From: Hoplostethus atlanticus
Taxonomy: Eukaryota; Chordata; Actinopteri; Trachichthyiformes; Trachichthyidae
NCBI GenBank assembly: GCA_034670405.1
Contig: JAXDDX010000002.1
Span: 9,052,501 to 9,116,500, forward strand
Direction of reading: 5' to 3'
DNA length: 64,000 bases
The notes under the pieces were generated by a model that worked only from the letters and a program-made list of their open reading frames with translations, was not told where the DNA came from and did not search any database. This document shows positions 27,049-37,560 of this stretch, one piece after another (positions within the stretch are counted from its first letter, which is position 1; the number at the start of each line of letters is the position of its first letter). Both the position numbers and the translations under genes were made by a program.

Positions 27049-27245
27049 TTTATTTGTGTTGAGTTAAGGTTTTTCTTACATCTCCAGGGTTAGTTAAGAT
27101 CTGCTTTCAATGGGAAAACAAGACTTTTTTTTTTGTTGTTGCCAGACCTGATAGAATATTGAAAATTAAAAACGTGCACCACAAAACCTGTTGCTATTCA
27201 AATGAAGAAAGGTCGACCACACATACATGAAGGGAAAAAAACAGA

Positions 27246-27251
27246 TTTATT
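27246..27251 (-). terminator. polyadenylation signal of the unrecognised gene
   Basis: TTTATT on the plus strand is AATAAA on the minus strand, 282 bases past the stop codon of the 393-residue gene. It supports this locus being a real transcribed gene and not a chance set of open frames. Confidence 0.6.
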
Positions 27252-27532
27252 AAACAATGCTGGGATTCTGGTGAGATTGCAATGTTGAAGTCAAAGCCCT
27301 CTAGTATAACCCCTTTCCAATTGATAAACCTCTTGGAAAGCATTTCTAAGACCTGATTATTTCCACCAATCAAAGACTCAGGTGTGCCAGGCGGGGCCTT
27401 CTTTGATTGGCAGAAATCAGCTGTCACTCCTACTTTGCCTTTTAAACCAATGATTTACTTGCAAGGCTTGTTTTGAAAATGTTAATATTGTATGTGAGGT
27501 CACTGGACAGGGACTTTAAGGGGAACACGTTC

Positions 27533-29482
27533 CTATTTGCATATAAGACTTGAGTACAGCACATGAGCCACACCAGTAATAAGGTTGTGGTTTGCAAACT
27601 CAAGGATAAGGAGCAGGATGGGGTACTCGCTGTGTCTCTTCTCTAGGGTGGACTCATCACTTAGGCCCATCCAATGCAGCAGCAATGTTTGCATGGCGTC
27701 TGGGAACAGCTCTGTGGCTAGTTCCTCTGCAGGTGGCAGGTCAGTGATTCGCTCAATATGCTGAACTTTGAAGCCCTCGACCTTCTGGCTGATGCTACTG
27801 TTGGCTGCATGGAACTGCTGGCCAAGCCAACGTCCTATAGAGTTCAGTAGGGGACTTGAATACACAGAACCCCAATTCTTGGCCTCTAGCAGCGCTAATA
27901 CCGTTTCAGTCACATCCCTTTCCTCCAGCTTCCCATTCATATACCGGTCGATGTTTTCCAGAAGCAACAAGATGATATCCAGCTGGTCTGTGCAACCTTG
28001 ACTCCCAGAAGACAGTCTTTCCTCCAAGCTGTGCAGTTTTTGTCTCAGGGTGGATAAAATGAGCTGGATGGGCTCTGTTTGGAAGCTGTCCTTGGGTAGA
28101 GAACAGTAATCATGATCTGCTGAGGTATCACCAGAGGGACCCGTGTCAATCCCACTTACACCCACCAGTTCCGTAGAAACTTGGCAATGTTGTAGGTGTG
28201 ACATCAGTTTAACCTTTAATGCTTTATCATACATCTGAGTGATGCTATTGGATATTGTAGAGTCAAGCTGCACACTGAGGTTGTAACTCATTTTCAGAGG
28301 GCTGTCATTTATCTGGGATTTCCATACATCCTAGAGAGGGAATACACAACAGTATGTCACATATCCTGGGATTGATTTAAACAAAGCAAATATATCAAAG
28401 CTGCATGCAGAAATATGAACTGTACCTGGAAGTTCTCTAGCACAGCAAGTTGTTCTTGTTTACTGTACATTTCAAAGGCTACTCGAAAAAGTCCTTGAAT
28501 GCTGTAGAACCAGAGGCTGTTATTTGCAGTAGGTACCTTCAATCCATGGAACCGAAATGCTGTCACAAACAAAACAATACTGTAAACACTGTTATGTGTA
28601 TGTGCAGCTATGTTAAGCCATTCCATTATTCGTCTATTTATGGTATTACATTGTCCTGTAAATCAGACTACCTGAGGTGAAATGTATTTTTGTGGCCAAT
28701 CCTTTCTTCGCAAACTTGGCATGGTATCTGGGATGGTTCTCTGTACGAATATCTGTACTAGAGAAGACATCAGCTCCTAAATAGAGAGGAACCATTGGAC
28801 TCTGAAACAGAAACAGAGCAGATGATAGAAATCACCCCTCTTCAAGGTCCTACCTTCAGATATGGAGATAAAGACTTTGAACATCTGCAGATTTCATTAA
28901 ATCCACAATCTGTGGCTCATCCAGGCTATGCCTATGATGACGTAATATTATATTATGTGGGACACTGTTACACATTTGCAGCCGACACTAGAGAAGTGAA
29001 AGCAGGGAATGCTGCGGTGAGGCCACAGTACAAGCAAGTCAAATGTCAATGTTTCTTTAATTGATTTAATAAAAGGAGATCATCGCATGGGGTTGTCATA
29101 CAAAACACAGACATTATTTGCACAGCTTTTTAGCTTTTTTGGCATTGATGGTCAAAATGTTTTATATGTTGCTTGGCTTAATTTTAAATTAAATTAAATT
29201 AAATATTTTAATTTTATTGCATCGCTGAAGTGTGTCATGATATGGTCAACAGCACCCTCTAGCGGACCGCCTGGGTTATGGGACAAGATCCAACGAATCT
29301 TCTTCTAAATTGATTAGGGAAAAACAATAATCTTTGAGTTTGTAATGGCACTTCACACTCACCTTGTTTGGACATTCAGTCAGCCGGAATGATGTTAGAT
29401 TTTCCAAGTAAATAAAGCGAATTTTCCGCGAGCCTCCGTCCCAATGAGGTAACGTTAAATGGACAGTTGTGCAAGTTGACAT
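27533..29482 (-). CDS. unrecognised 393-residue protein gene between rsrc2 and zcchc8
   Basis: Four exons on the minus strand splice cleanly: 29482-29363 (starts MSTCTTVHLTLPHWDGG), 28801-28672 (SPMVPLYLGADVFSS), 28559-28426 (FRFHGLKVPTANNSLWFYS) and 28330-27533 (ends HVLYSSLICK, stop). All have GT-AG borders and compatible phases, and the lengths sum to 1,182, exactly 394 codons with the stop. A likely untranslated stretch of the first exon continues to an acceptor-like site at 29,545/29,546. The first 130 residues look like a mixed alpha/beta fold; the remainder is mainly helical, leucine-rich and acidic, with no signal peptide or membrane segment. I do not recognise the family, and human 12q24.31 has no gene I know of at this position. 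It is head-to-head with zcchc8 and tail-to-tail with rsrc2. Confidence 0.75.
28822..29064 (+). other. isolated plus-strand 80-codon open frame inside the opposite gene's intron
   Basis: An ATG at 28822 opens 80 codons (MIEITPLQGPTFRYGDKDF... ending KQVKCQCFFN) that fall wholly within the first coding intron of the minus-strand gene. AATAAA occurs at 29066-29071, immediately after the stop. The composition looks protein-like, but I recognise no domain, and open frames of this size arise by chance throughout the window. It could be a retro-copy fragment, a small gene or chance. Confidence 0.2.
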
Positions 29483-29545
29483 TGTTGGCAAAGTCTCCTT
29501 CCCTGACCCAGCTGCTTTCGGTCCTGTAGGAAGACTGGAAAATAC

Positions 29546-30101
29546 CTGAATATTGAAATAAAAGACAAGAATCAACAAAGGGAAACCGGACTGGCTAGCC
29601 AACAGTGAAACAGGCAGAACCCTCTCAGTTCACTCAAAGGGTGTTTAAGCCCACAACGCTGTTTTACCCAACACTTAGCTGCTGAAGAAAGTCTGTACAA
29701 TTGAAAAGTCCTTGACGTTGACTTGGTAAGTAAAGTAAATGCATTTTATTAGCACTACATACAATATATTAATACCAAAATCTAAGCTTGAACATGTATG
29801 CTAGGACTCCAGACTGGTCTGGAAGACGAGGGGGTATGTGTTTTTCCTTGATTGCTACCTAGAGAGTTGTCTGGCTTGAATTTATCAAAGTAGTTCATCA
29901 GGAGGAATGTCAGAGTATACCTTGAGTAACTTGTGAGATACGGTCTGTTGTGAGATGTATTAAGTGTATTGTTTGACTGCTAGGAGTTGTTTACATGTCC
30001 CATTTCCTGGTTATGAACACGTGACACGACGGGGACCAACGAGTAACGTGCGTAGCTATTTTGACCTCTGAACTGACGTCCTGCCACAGATCTGGGTAAA
30101 G
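29546..30101. promoter_or_regulatory. divergent promoter of zcchc8 and the unrecognised gene
   Basis: About 560 bases between two head-to-head genes. Close to the zcchc8 start are an E-box CACGTGAC at 30018-30025 and a CRE half-palindrome TGACGTC at 30074-30080. No coding potential was seen here. A plus-strand consensus donor (TTG|gtaagt) near 29,725 could belong to an upstream untranslated exon of zcchc8, but no acceptor could be tied to it. Confidence 0.45.
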
Positions 30102-33100
30102 ATGGCTGAGGTGGATTTTGGCGACAGTGAACTCTTTCAACAACTAGATGACACGGCACCTGTCCAAACGCACATTCGCTTCACGGATGGAGAAGAAGAG
30201 GTGGAAGAGACATGCCACGACAGGGACAGACTGGAGGAGTGTGAGGACAATATTCAGAGACTGGTAGAGGAGAATATCCTTTGTGTCAGCTACGCTATGT
30301 GTTAGCAAATGCTAAGCTTAGCTAGCGCTGCGAGCTTTTCGTCTTCTGCCGTGGGCTACTGCTCCATGTAGACCAGGACAGGTGATACAAAACCTGCAAA
30401 TGTGTGGCTAATATTTATTTCGGTAGGCTTTCTCCCTATTTCCTTAACATACAGACCACATAAAGGGTTGAAAAGAAAATTGAACATCTTGTCAAGACCG
30501 AGGTAAATTAACCGACACTGCACTCAATACTCAGTAATACACAATATGATGAAAAAAGATATTGATGAAAAACGGTCACCTAGTAATTTTCACGCTACTT
30601 CCACGCTACAGGGGCATCAACGTTGAAGATGTCAACATCGACGGGCCTCTTCTCCAGATCCTTTATGCAAACAACGGCATCTCAAAGTAGGTAGTCGTCT
30701 CTCACCACAGAGGACCGCTTGACTTGTCCAATTATGCTCTGTATAGAGAGTTAATGTTGCAAATCCCGATTTCTGCTCTGCTTGGATCCCCCCCGCAGAC
30801 AGTGCCGTCAGGAAATTGAAGATTGTATTTGTAGTGTGATTCAGAAGCACCAAAGACAGGAAAATCAAAAGAACGGATCATCCTTCCATATGAAACCCCA
30901 GGTATGCATTCAGAATATTATTTATTATGAGGCATCAGTGAAAATATGATATCACTTAAAACTCTTTCTATCCTTTTTGAAGAATTCAGCTTTTGTTATG
31001 GAGGAAGATGAGCAGATGAAGTCCTCCAGTGGCATAAAAATAATGACAGAGGCCTTCAGCGTGAGTATTTTATGGCGTGTCTGTATGGTTTGCTGTTAAA
31101 CATTTTAAATTTAACTTGTATGTGCTTGACTTAATTTTATACTCTTGAGCTCCTCAGCTTACAGTGTGATACCCTCTATCAGTCGCCACATGTTGCCAAT
31201 TGTCTGGCCCAGACAGCTCAGTCGGTAGAGCGTGAGACTCTCAGTCTGTGGGTGGGTTCGATCCCCACATAGTGTCAACCATAGTGTATCACCTTTTGTA
31301 AGTCGCTTTGGATAAAAGCGTCTGCTAAATGACTGTAATGTAATGTACATGTGTAAACCTCATTATATAGCTTGCTAGATAATACCATAAAACGTTCTTG
31401 TTTCCCTGTCACAGGTGGTTGGAAGTGTCTTATATTTCACTACTTTCAGTGTTGATAAACTTGGGCAGCCATTGCTGAATGAAAACCCCCAGCTGACAGA
31501 AGGATGGGATGTTCCAGCGTATCTTTAAAATTGCTGATCGACGCCTCCTCAAACGGAGCTTTTCCTCCACTTAGTCCCTATGGATCACTATAATCTGTCT
31601 AGTCATTTGCTCTATTCACATTTGTTTCGTCAAGGGAGATGAATAATTTTTTTTTCAATTTTTGATTTATTACAGTAATGGGCAGCACTTGAGCAGGGCT
31701 TGAATTGAGTAGATAAAAAGTGTACTTAGAACTAGGTAGACTAGACAATAAATGTGATGCTGTGTTGTGTACAAACAAGATACAACTTCCTGAACTATCA
31801 CAAAGCTATCAGCAGGTTTTCAGCCAGGTCATTGGCACAGATGGACAAGAGATAGAGATGAAAGATAAAAGGTATGGCTTGGAGTGTGACTGAAGCTGTA
31901 TTTATGTTGCTGCTTATTGTTATGACTTGTCTAATTACTCTGTGACATATTTGTGAATAACTGTGTCTCTGATCTGTTCCTTGCAGACCCAAGTCTATGT
32001 GTTTCAACTGTGGCTCAGGCAGTCATCAGCTGCGAGACTGTCCCAAGGTAAGAATAAAGAATCACTATCATGGCATGAATCCAAGTTTACTTTTTTTTTT
32101 TTTAAAGTCAGAACTTCAGTTATATTTGTACATGATTGCTTTCCCAGCCAAAAGATATGGCCCTGATTAATGAGAGAAGAAAGGAGTTTTCTCAGAGCAG
32201 CAACCAGAGCAGCCACCGATACCATGCTGATGAGGTCGAGGAGCGGTTTTCTAAATACAAGCCTGGAGTCATGAGGCAAGATTGTCGTTTTGCAATCGCT
32301 CACAGAACAAGATGATTTAATCATTTGCAATATGTAGTGTAATAAGTTAAGCTGTCGGTAAGTCTCTTACTGTGTTATGGTTTTGAACAGTGAGGAATTG
32401 TTGGCAGCACTAGGAGTTGATGTCAACGCACTGCCTCCTCCAATTTACCGCATGAGGCAACTAGGCTACCCACCAGGTTGGCTCAAAGAGGCAGAGATGG
32501 AAAACTCTGGCATAACACTATATGATGGAAACGGTATGTTGTCATAGTTCTGCCTTGAACAAACTGCTGACAAACATAACAATGGTGCCTTTTATAGGAA
32601 TTGAGTTGCAACTGTTTTTTTCTTTCTTCTAGTTTCAAATGATGGGGATATAACAGAGGATAACAATGGACAAAAAATGTCTTATGATGTTTCCAAACTG
32701 GTAGATTTCCCAGGCTTCAATGTACCGGCACCACCTAAAATGAAAGATGTGAGTCTACAGAGGGCATAATATTTTCAAATATTGGACTTAAAAGTATTAC
32801 TAGTCATGTGAGTCTGTGTTTTGCTTATCAACATACTTACTTAATGTTTAATTTTGTGTGTCACAAGACTCAGGAATCAAGATCAAGTCTGAAATATTTC
32901 AGTGCCTTTCAGTAGCAGGGCATCTTTACAATGGGAAAAGTGTCTACTGCATTCTGTAGTGCAGAGATATGTGGCAATTTCCAGCCTCCAAGTCTAAATC
33001 TGTCTAAGTGTCTCACTTTTTTGTTTTGTCATTTTGTCTGATCTCCAGGACTACATGCAATATGGCTCCGTTCCAATTCAGTACAACCACATGAAGCACA

Positions 33101-35426
33101 ACTTTGCTGCTTACCTGTCCAACAATTTTCCTGTGGTAATTATCTGAAAGGCCTTCATCTGGATTGGGTTTCTCCCCCTAAATCACTGCAACTTTCTCTC
33201 CATCACTAAAGCCACAACTATATCCATTTATTTCTATCCAACAATCCATCATACCTGCGACTGGGTCTCAGTGAGCCATGTGAGGAAATGGCATGTTATT
33301 ACACAAAGCAGATAATTCAGCAGTCACTAATTGTGATTCCTAGACGATGTCCAAAAATCCTACAGTAATGTAGGTTAAAGTATTATGCATGAAGTCACTT
33401 TCTAATTGACAAAGGGGACCACTCAGTATGGCAACAATTTAGCAATAACTTGATAAAGGTCTAATGAAAACACACTTTATTTTTAAGTTAACTAAAAGAG
33501 AAAATGCCTCCCCATGTGCCTTATACCTTACAGAAGTGAGGTACTTCAAGAGTTAATGTTGAGCTGATTAGTAATGAGAACCAAATGTGATGGATAGTGT
33601 ATGGTGGAGGGGTTGGCCTTAGGAGTGGAGAGAAACTGGTGCAGTGTTGTGTGGAAGATGCCTATTCACCACAGGCTTTTGTAACATCACTTATACTCCT
33701 GTTATACCTGTGTTGTTAATGGGCAAAGCCCTTAAATGTGGCAGCCTTCTAGTTATGTCATCCTCTCCTGCCTACAATGCAGCCTGTGCTCAGCAATTGC
33801 AAATGGCAAAAGCAAATGTTGATATTTATTCACTTTGCTTCGTGAGATGGGTAATATGAGCATTTAGTATATTGTTTGTTCATTTAATATAATATAATTT
33901 GATATGCTATACCCTGCCAATAGCCTGGTGCCACCTGCAACAAGAGACGGCATGAATCTGACTCAACTCCACAGCAAAGAAAGAAGAGAAGGTCCAGTCC
34001 TGACAGGAGCTCAGATATGGATATTGACTCAGGTAGCTGTTCATCACAATCAAGTACAATAATTGTACAGGAATTTGTCTTGGTCACAACAGTGTGGGGA
34101 CATAACTAACATGGTGATATAAGGACATAGAGTGCAAGACATACAATAGCAAATAGACTGAAAGACATATCACACCATATATGTTAGTCAGTGTGGGGAA
34201 AATGGTCAATAAGCACATTGACTGGTCAATGCATTAACCAACTACAGGATAAACGTGTATGTGAAACAGTCGGTGGGTGGAATAAGCTACTCACAGTGGT
34301 ACGATGCTCTTTTACAGTCCTTGAGTTAGGTGCAAACCCAGTGTCCCGTAGTTGTGTCTGAACCTTAAATGGCGTAAAACCACCTTTAAAAAAATAAATA
34401 AAATAACTATTAGTGAAACTGCCACTTTTTAAAGTACTTTTTAGGTGACTTTATTTGTGTCTTCCCTCAGACCCAGGAACTCCCTGTCGTCAGGGCTCAG
34501 GTGGCTTCCAGTTCCAACCTCCACTGCCCCCTGGCTCACCCTCCTTTAGTTCACCTCCTCCCTTACCTCAGGGCACACCACCTGCTACTCCCACTCCACC
34601 ACCTCTCCCTAAAGGTACACCTCCTCCCACACCTACTAATGGCTCTCCAGCCCTGCGAGGGCGTACCTGGGTGGTGGTTGAGGAGACTGGGGAGGGGGTG
34701 GACGATGGCCTGACTCTGGAGGAGCTAGAGGAGCAACAGAGGCTGATCTGGGCAGCTCTAGAAAATGCTGACACAGCCACCAATAGCGACTGTGAGACGC
34801 CTGCCATGGGAACACCTGCACCCAGCTCACCAGGTACATCCACACCTGCCCACATCGACACAGAAACAGAAATGGAAGACCGTGAGGCTGAGGTTGATAC
34901 AAAGGGTTCTGCAGAAGCGATCGGTCAGAATGGTGAAAAGCAGAGGAAACCTGAGGTTGAAAAAGACAGCCCTCAGAGCCCAGGTCCAATCAAAGCCCAC
35001 GAGGACAGCCCTCATAGCCCAGGTCCAATCAAAGCCCAAGAGGACAGCCCTCAGAGTCCTGGTCCAATCAAAGCCCAAGAGGATAGCCCTCAGAGCCCTG
35101 GTCCAATCAAAGCCCAAGAGGACAGCCCCCAGAGCCCTGGTCCAATCAAAACCCAAGAAGACAGCTCTGAGAGCACTAGTCCAATCAAAACCCCAGCAGA
35201 CACCCCTCAGAGCCCTAATCCAGAACCCTCTACCCAAGATGAAAACTCATCTAAGTCTGTTGAGAAGATAACAGCAGTTCCCCATCGGAGCAGGTTTGCA
35301 GCTGGCATTGTTCCTTTTGAAGATACGCCAGAATTTACTGAAGTTGCTGAGGCCACAGGGACATACCTTAGGATCAGAGACTTATTAAAAAGTTCACCTC
35401 GAAATGTGTCCAAAAACAAGAAATAA
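30102..35426 (+). CDS. zcchc8: zcchc8, zinc finger CCHC-type protein 8 (NEXT complex scaffold)
   Basis: ZCCHC8 bridges MTR4 and RBM7 in the nuclear exosome targeting complex, which hands non-coding and unstable nuclear RNA to the exosome. Fourteen exons: 30102-30273, 30460-30502, 30612-30686, 30799-30901, 30983-31060, 31415-31518, 31806-31871, 31987-32047, 32148-32275, 32391-32533, 32633-32748, 33049-33135, 33924-34032, 34471-35426; total 2,241 bases, 746 residues (human 707). In order: N-terminal acidic and coiled segment (LKRKLNIL), a CCHC zinc knuckle CFNCGSGSHQLRDC at about residues 219-232, the PSP segment PPPIYRMRQLGYPPGWLK at about 292-309, a proline-rich stretch (QFQPPLPP, PLPKGTPPPTPT), LTLEELEEQQRLIWAALE, a repeat region absent from human, and the conserved C-terminal end YLRIRDLLKSSPRN. 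Three of its introns have unusual splice sites, listed separately. Confidence 0.96.
30274..30459 (+). other. zcchc8: U12-type AT-AC intron of zcchc8
   Basis: The exon 1 donor reads ATATCCTTTG, the U12 AT-AC consensus. A perfect U12 branch-point motif TTCCTTAAC lies at 30440-30448, and the intron ends in AC 11-13 bases after the branch adenosine. Splicing A|ATATCC...CCAC|AT gives LVEENKGLKRKLNIL, matching human RAENQELKRKLNIL. No GT-AG choice I tried keeps the frame and gives this match, so the intron must be removed by the minor spliceosome. Confidence 0.9.
31205..31347 (+). mobile_element. tRNA-Lys-derived SINE
   Basis: The head resembles tRNA-Lys: A box AGCTCAGTCGGTAGAGC, a GAGACTCTCAGTCT anticodon-arm-like stretch and B box GGGTTCGATCCC. 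A tail follows with CTTTGGATAAAAGCGTCTGC and (TAATG) repeats, the L2-like 3' end shared by many fish SINEs. It sits in zcchc8 intron 5, between exons 5 and 6. It is not a functional tRNA gene because the acceptor stem does not close. Confidence 0.8.
31519..31805 (+). other. zcchc8: probable second U12-type intron (GT-AG) of zcchc8
   Basis: The donor GTATCTTT is one base from the U12 GTATCCTT consensus. A strong branch-point match TTCCTGAAC lies at 31787-31795, with AG 10-12 bases after the branch adenosine, which is U12 spacing, and no good pyrimidine tract. The spliced frame gives VPAYQQVFSQVIG, matching human IPKYQQVFSHIVS, so the junction itself is secure; assignment to the minor class is by motif. 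Confidence 0.7.
34962..35221 (+). repeat. zcchc8: 39-bp coding tandem repeat in zcchc8 last exon
   Basis: About 6.7 units of 39 bases encode the 13-residue unit EDSPQSPGPIKAQ. Units start at 34962, 35001, 35040, 35079, 35118 and 35157, and the seventh (35196-35221) is partial. The first five are nearly identical; the last two have drifted (EDSSESTSPIKTP, ADTPQSPNPEPS). Each unit carries two SP dipeptides, so it could add proline-directed phosphorylation sites. The corresponding human stretch has no such array. Confidence 0.9.
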
Positions 35427-37051
35427 GACATTACTGTCTTGAATTGAAACCCAGGGATTCCTTTATATTTTTTTAAGAAGTCAAAACTTCTCAGAAGTGT
35501 AATACGGTAGCTGATTCTTTTTAATTTTTTTTTTTATTTGACCAGTCTATCAAGCATGTTTTTTTTAACTGTTTATTTTGTACCAAGCTGAATGTCTATG
35601 CTGTGTATGAATTTGATGTAATCTGTAAAGAAACAAGGAGGCAGCATTCAGAGATGCCTTGAGGCCAAGGTATTGACCAATCGGTCACAAACACATTTTT
35701 GTCACTAGTAATACTCATGGGGATTATTTTTATTGTAAAGATCTAGTAAAATGGTCTTTTCTTGACCTGTTTTAATCATCAAATCCTAGTGTTTATATGG
35801 CATTTTCTGTTTTTGTCCCATTTTCTGTTTTTTGCTGGGCTCGCTCTAAAAAAAAATACAAGTTAACTTGTTTGTATTTGGTTCAGTATTGTTTTTTGGT
35901 GATCTGGGGTAGAGATCTGTTGCTGGTAATGGATACACAATTGTTGTTGCTACCATTCTCTTTTCATGACTGTTCATATTACAGGTGTATAAATTCTTAC
36001 CATTTTACTCTATGTTGACAGCACAGACAGCAACATATGTTACAGTTGACAGCATGACAACCTAGCAACAATGTAAAATAGATTTTTAGAATTATTCAAT
36101 TCATCTAAAAATACTTGCGGGGTAGCCTGGCAGCATGTTGTTCTCACTTAACTAAACCTTTCTGTCTCACTTAGAGTCAGCTCTATTGCTGATTGGGATT
36201 CATATTGCATATGGAGTTTCATAAACTGATTTTGGACAGCTTAGTATAGGTTTGTGAAAATGATTTACAAGTTTTTGAAAGCTGAACCTTTTGGTTACTA
36301 ATGTGGAAGTTGCTCCAAAACGTTGAGAAGATTTATGGACACATTAAGTAGACCGAGTTTACGTTGTCACTCTATTAGGTTCACAATTGTTAGGAAACCA
36401 TTGACAAACCCCATTTGGATGTAAAAGCTCTAACAAATATTCGTAGTCGACAAACTCAATCTCCAGTTCATTGTCAATGGACAAGGTTTTGTAACTTGAC
36501 AAATTTATGGGCCCTGGTTCTCTGGTTTCTAGCTTTAGGACAGTTGTTTATGTTCTTAAATTTAGACATTTCAGTCAATATTTATGTTTAGACAACCTGT
36601 TAAATATGGAATTTGATATGACAAAAGCAGTAAAGTGAAGCAGATCTTTAATGATGTTAATTTCGTATTGCTACTTTAAAAATATTTGAAGCTGGTCTTA
36701 TTTTCTGACTGGTACAGAGTTTTCACCTATGAGCTAAAAATAGCATTTACGTAGCTGGTCTGCTGTTTGAAAAAAACGCTTTTGACCAGTCAGTATAGCA
36801 CCGAATTCATATTACGGCTCCGCAGTACATGACAAATCTTTGTTCAGGGTTTAAAATATGTTTGTAAGACTTTGACTCAATACTCCCTAATTTTACTTCC
36901 CTCATAATAAGCCTATACATAATCTACTTTTTTGACTTTCTTTTACTAATGCTTTGGACAAAACTTGATTATTGAGAAATATTCCCATATAAAGCAATTA
37001 GGCTAGGTTCACTACATTTAAACTACCCATTGTTGATGGCTTTCAAATAAA
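35427..37051 (+). other. zcchc8: zcchc8 3' untranslated region, probable
   Basis: AT-rich sequence without credible coding frames follows the zcchc8 stop. The first canonical AATAAA I found is at 37046-37051, which would give a 1.6-kb 3' UTR. Earlier use of a variant signal is possible. Nothing else stands out in this stretch. Confidence 0.45.
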
Positions 37052-37129
37052 GTAATTTTGGTCCACTGAAATATTACGGACCAACGCCAATTAAATTGAC
37101 TTAAACCCTGCACTGACAGCAAACTTTTT

Positions 37130-37560
37130 CTGGAAGTTGCTTTTGCTTCCCGGGCGGAAGCAGGGACGGCTCCATCTTACTGAACCAATCATCTTTGGTC
37201 GGCACCTAGCGTTGACGTTACTGCAGTCCGTTGGACAGACAGCCCATCAGCAGAGCAGAGCAGAGCAGAGCAGGGCTGTGCCTGCCCGGGTCTCTTCTAC
37301 CAGTCGTGGTTATCCACTTCGCTTTCTCGCTTGTGTGTCTTTTCTCCAGAATACGTTGGTTGTACAGAAGAATATCAGGTCAGTATTAGCTCACGCCTAT
37401 ACGCACGTCTATTTCTACTGCACTTGCTTGTCCGTTTGCCGCCAGTAACGACGGAAATAGTAAACATTAGGCGGAAGTTGTTCAGGTAACGTTGACGTTA
37501 CTTGAGGTTAATGTTAGTTAAGCTAGCTAGCTAGCCAGCCCTTCTCCAGGTCCTCACCAC
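37130..37560 (+). promoter_or_regulatory. clip1: clip1 CpG-rich promoter and first exon region
   Basis: A CpG-rich island begins here after AT-rich sequence. A (GCAGA)n run lies at 37251-37273. A donor CAG|gtcagt at 37379 likely ends the untranslated first exon. A further possible untranslated exon is 37768-37841 (acceptor TTGTAGCAG, donor CTG|gtgagg). CRE-like GTTGACGTTA sequences occur at about 37211 and 37491. The transcription start was not determined. Confidence 0.5.

Noticed and set aside
29276..29602. Signal-peptide-like N-terminus (SGFPLLILVFYFNIQVFSS) upstream of the unknown gene's first exon
   Set aside because: The frame opens with TTG, not ATG, and the hydrophobic part is a pyrimidine-rich intron end before an acceptor at 29,545. 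The first real ATG is at 29,482, so no secretion signal is claimed.
31205..31275. Functional tRNA-Lys gene
   Set aside because: A and B boxes are present, but the acceptor stem does not pair and a SINE tail follows directly.
34765..35271. Long open frames in other frames and on the minus strand across the zcchc8 last exon (168 and 136 codons)
   Set aside because: They are by-products of the 39-bp repeat, whose unit lacks stops in several frames. The zcchc8 frame is fixed by homology on both sides.
37137..37448. 103-codon plus-strand frame over the clip1 promoter
   Set aside because: There is no ATG start; it runs through the probable untranslated first exon and its donor, in CpG-rich sequence where stops are rare.
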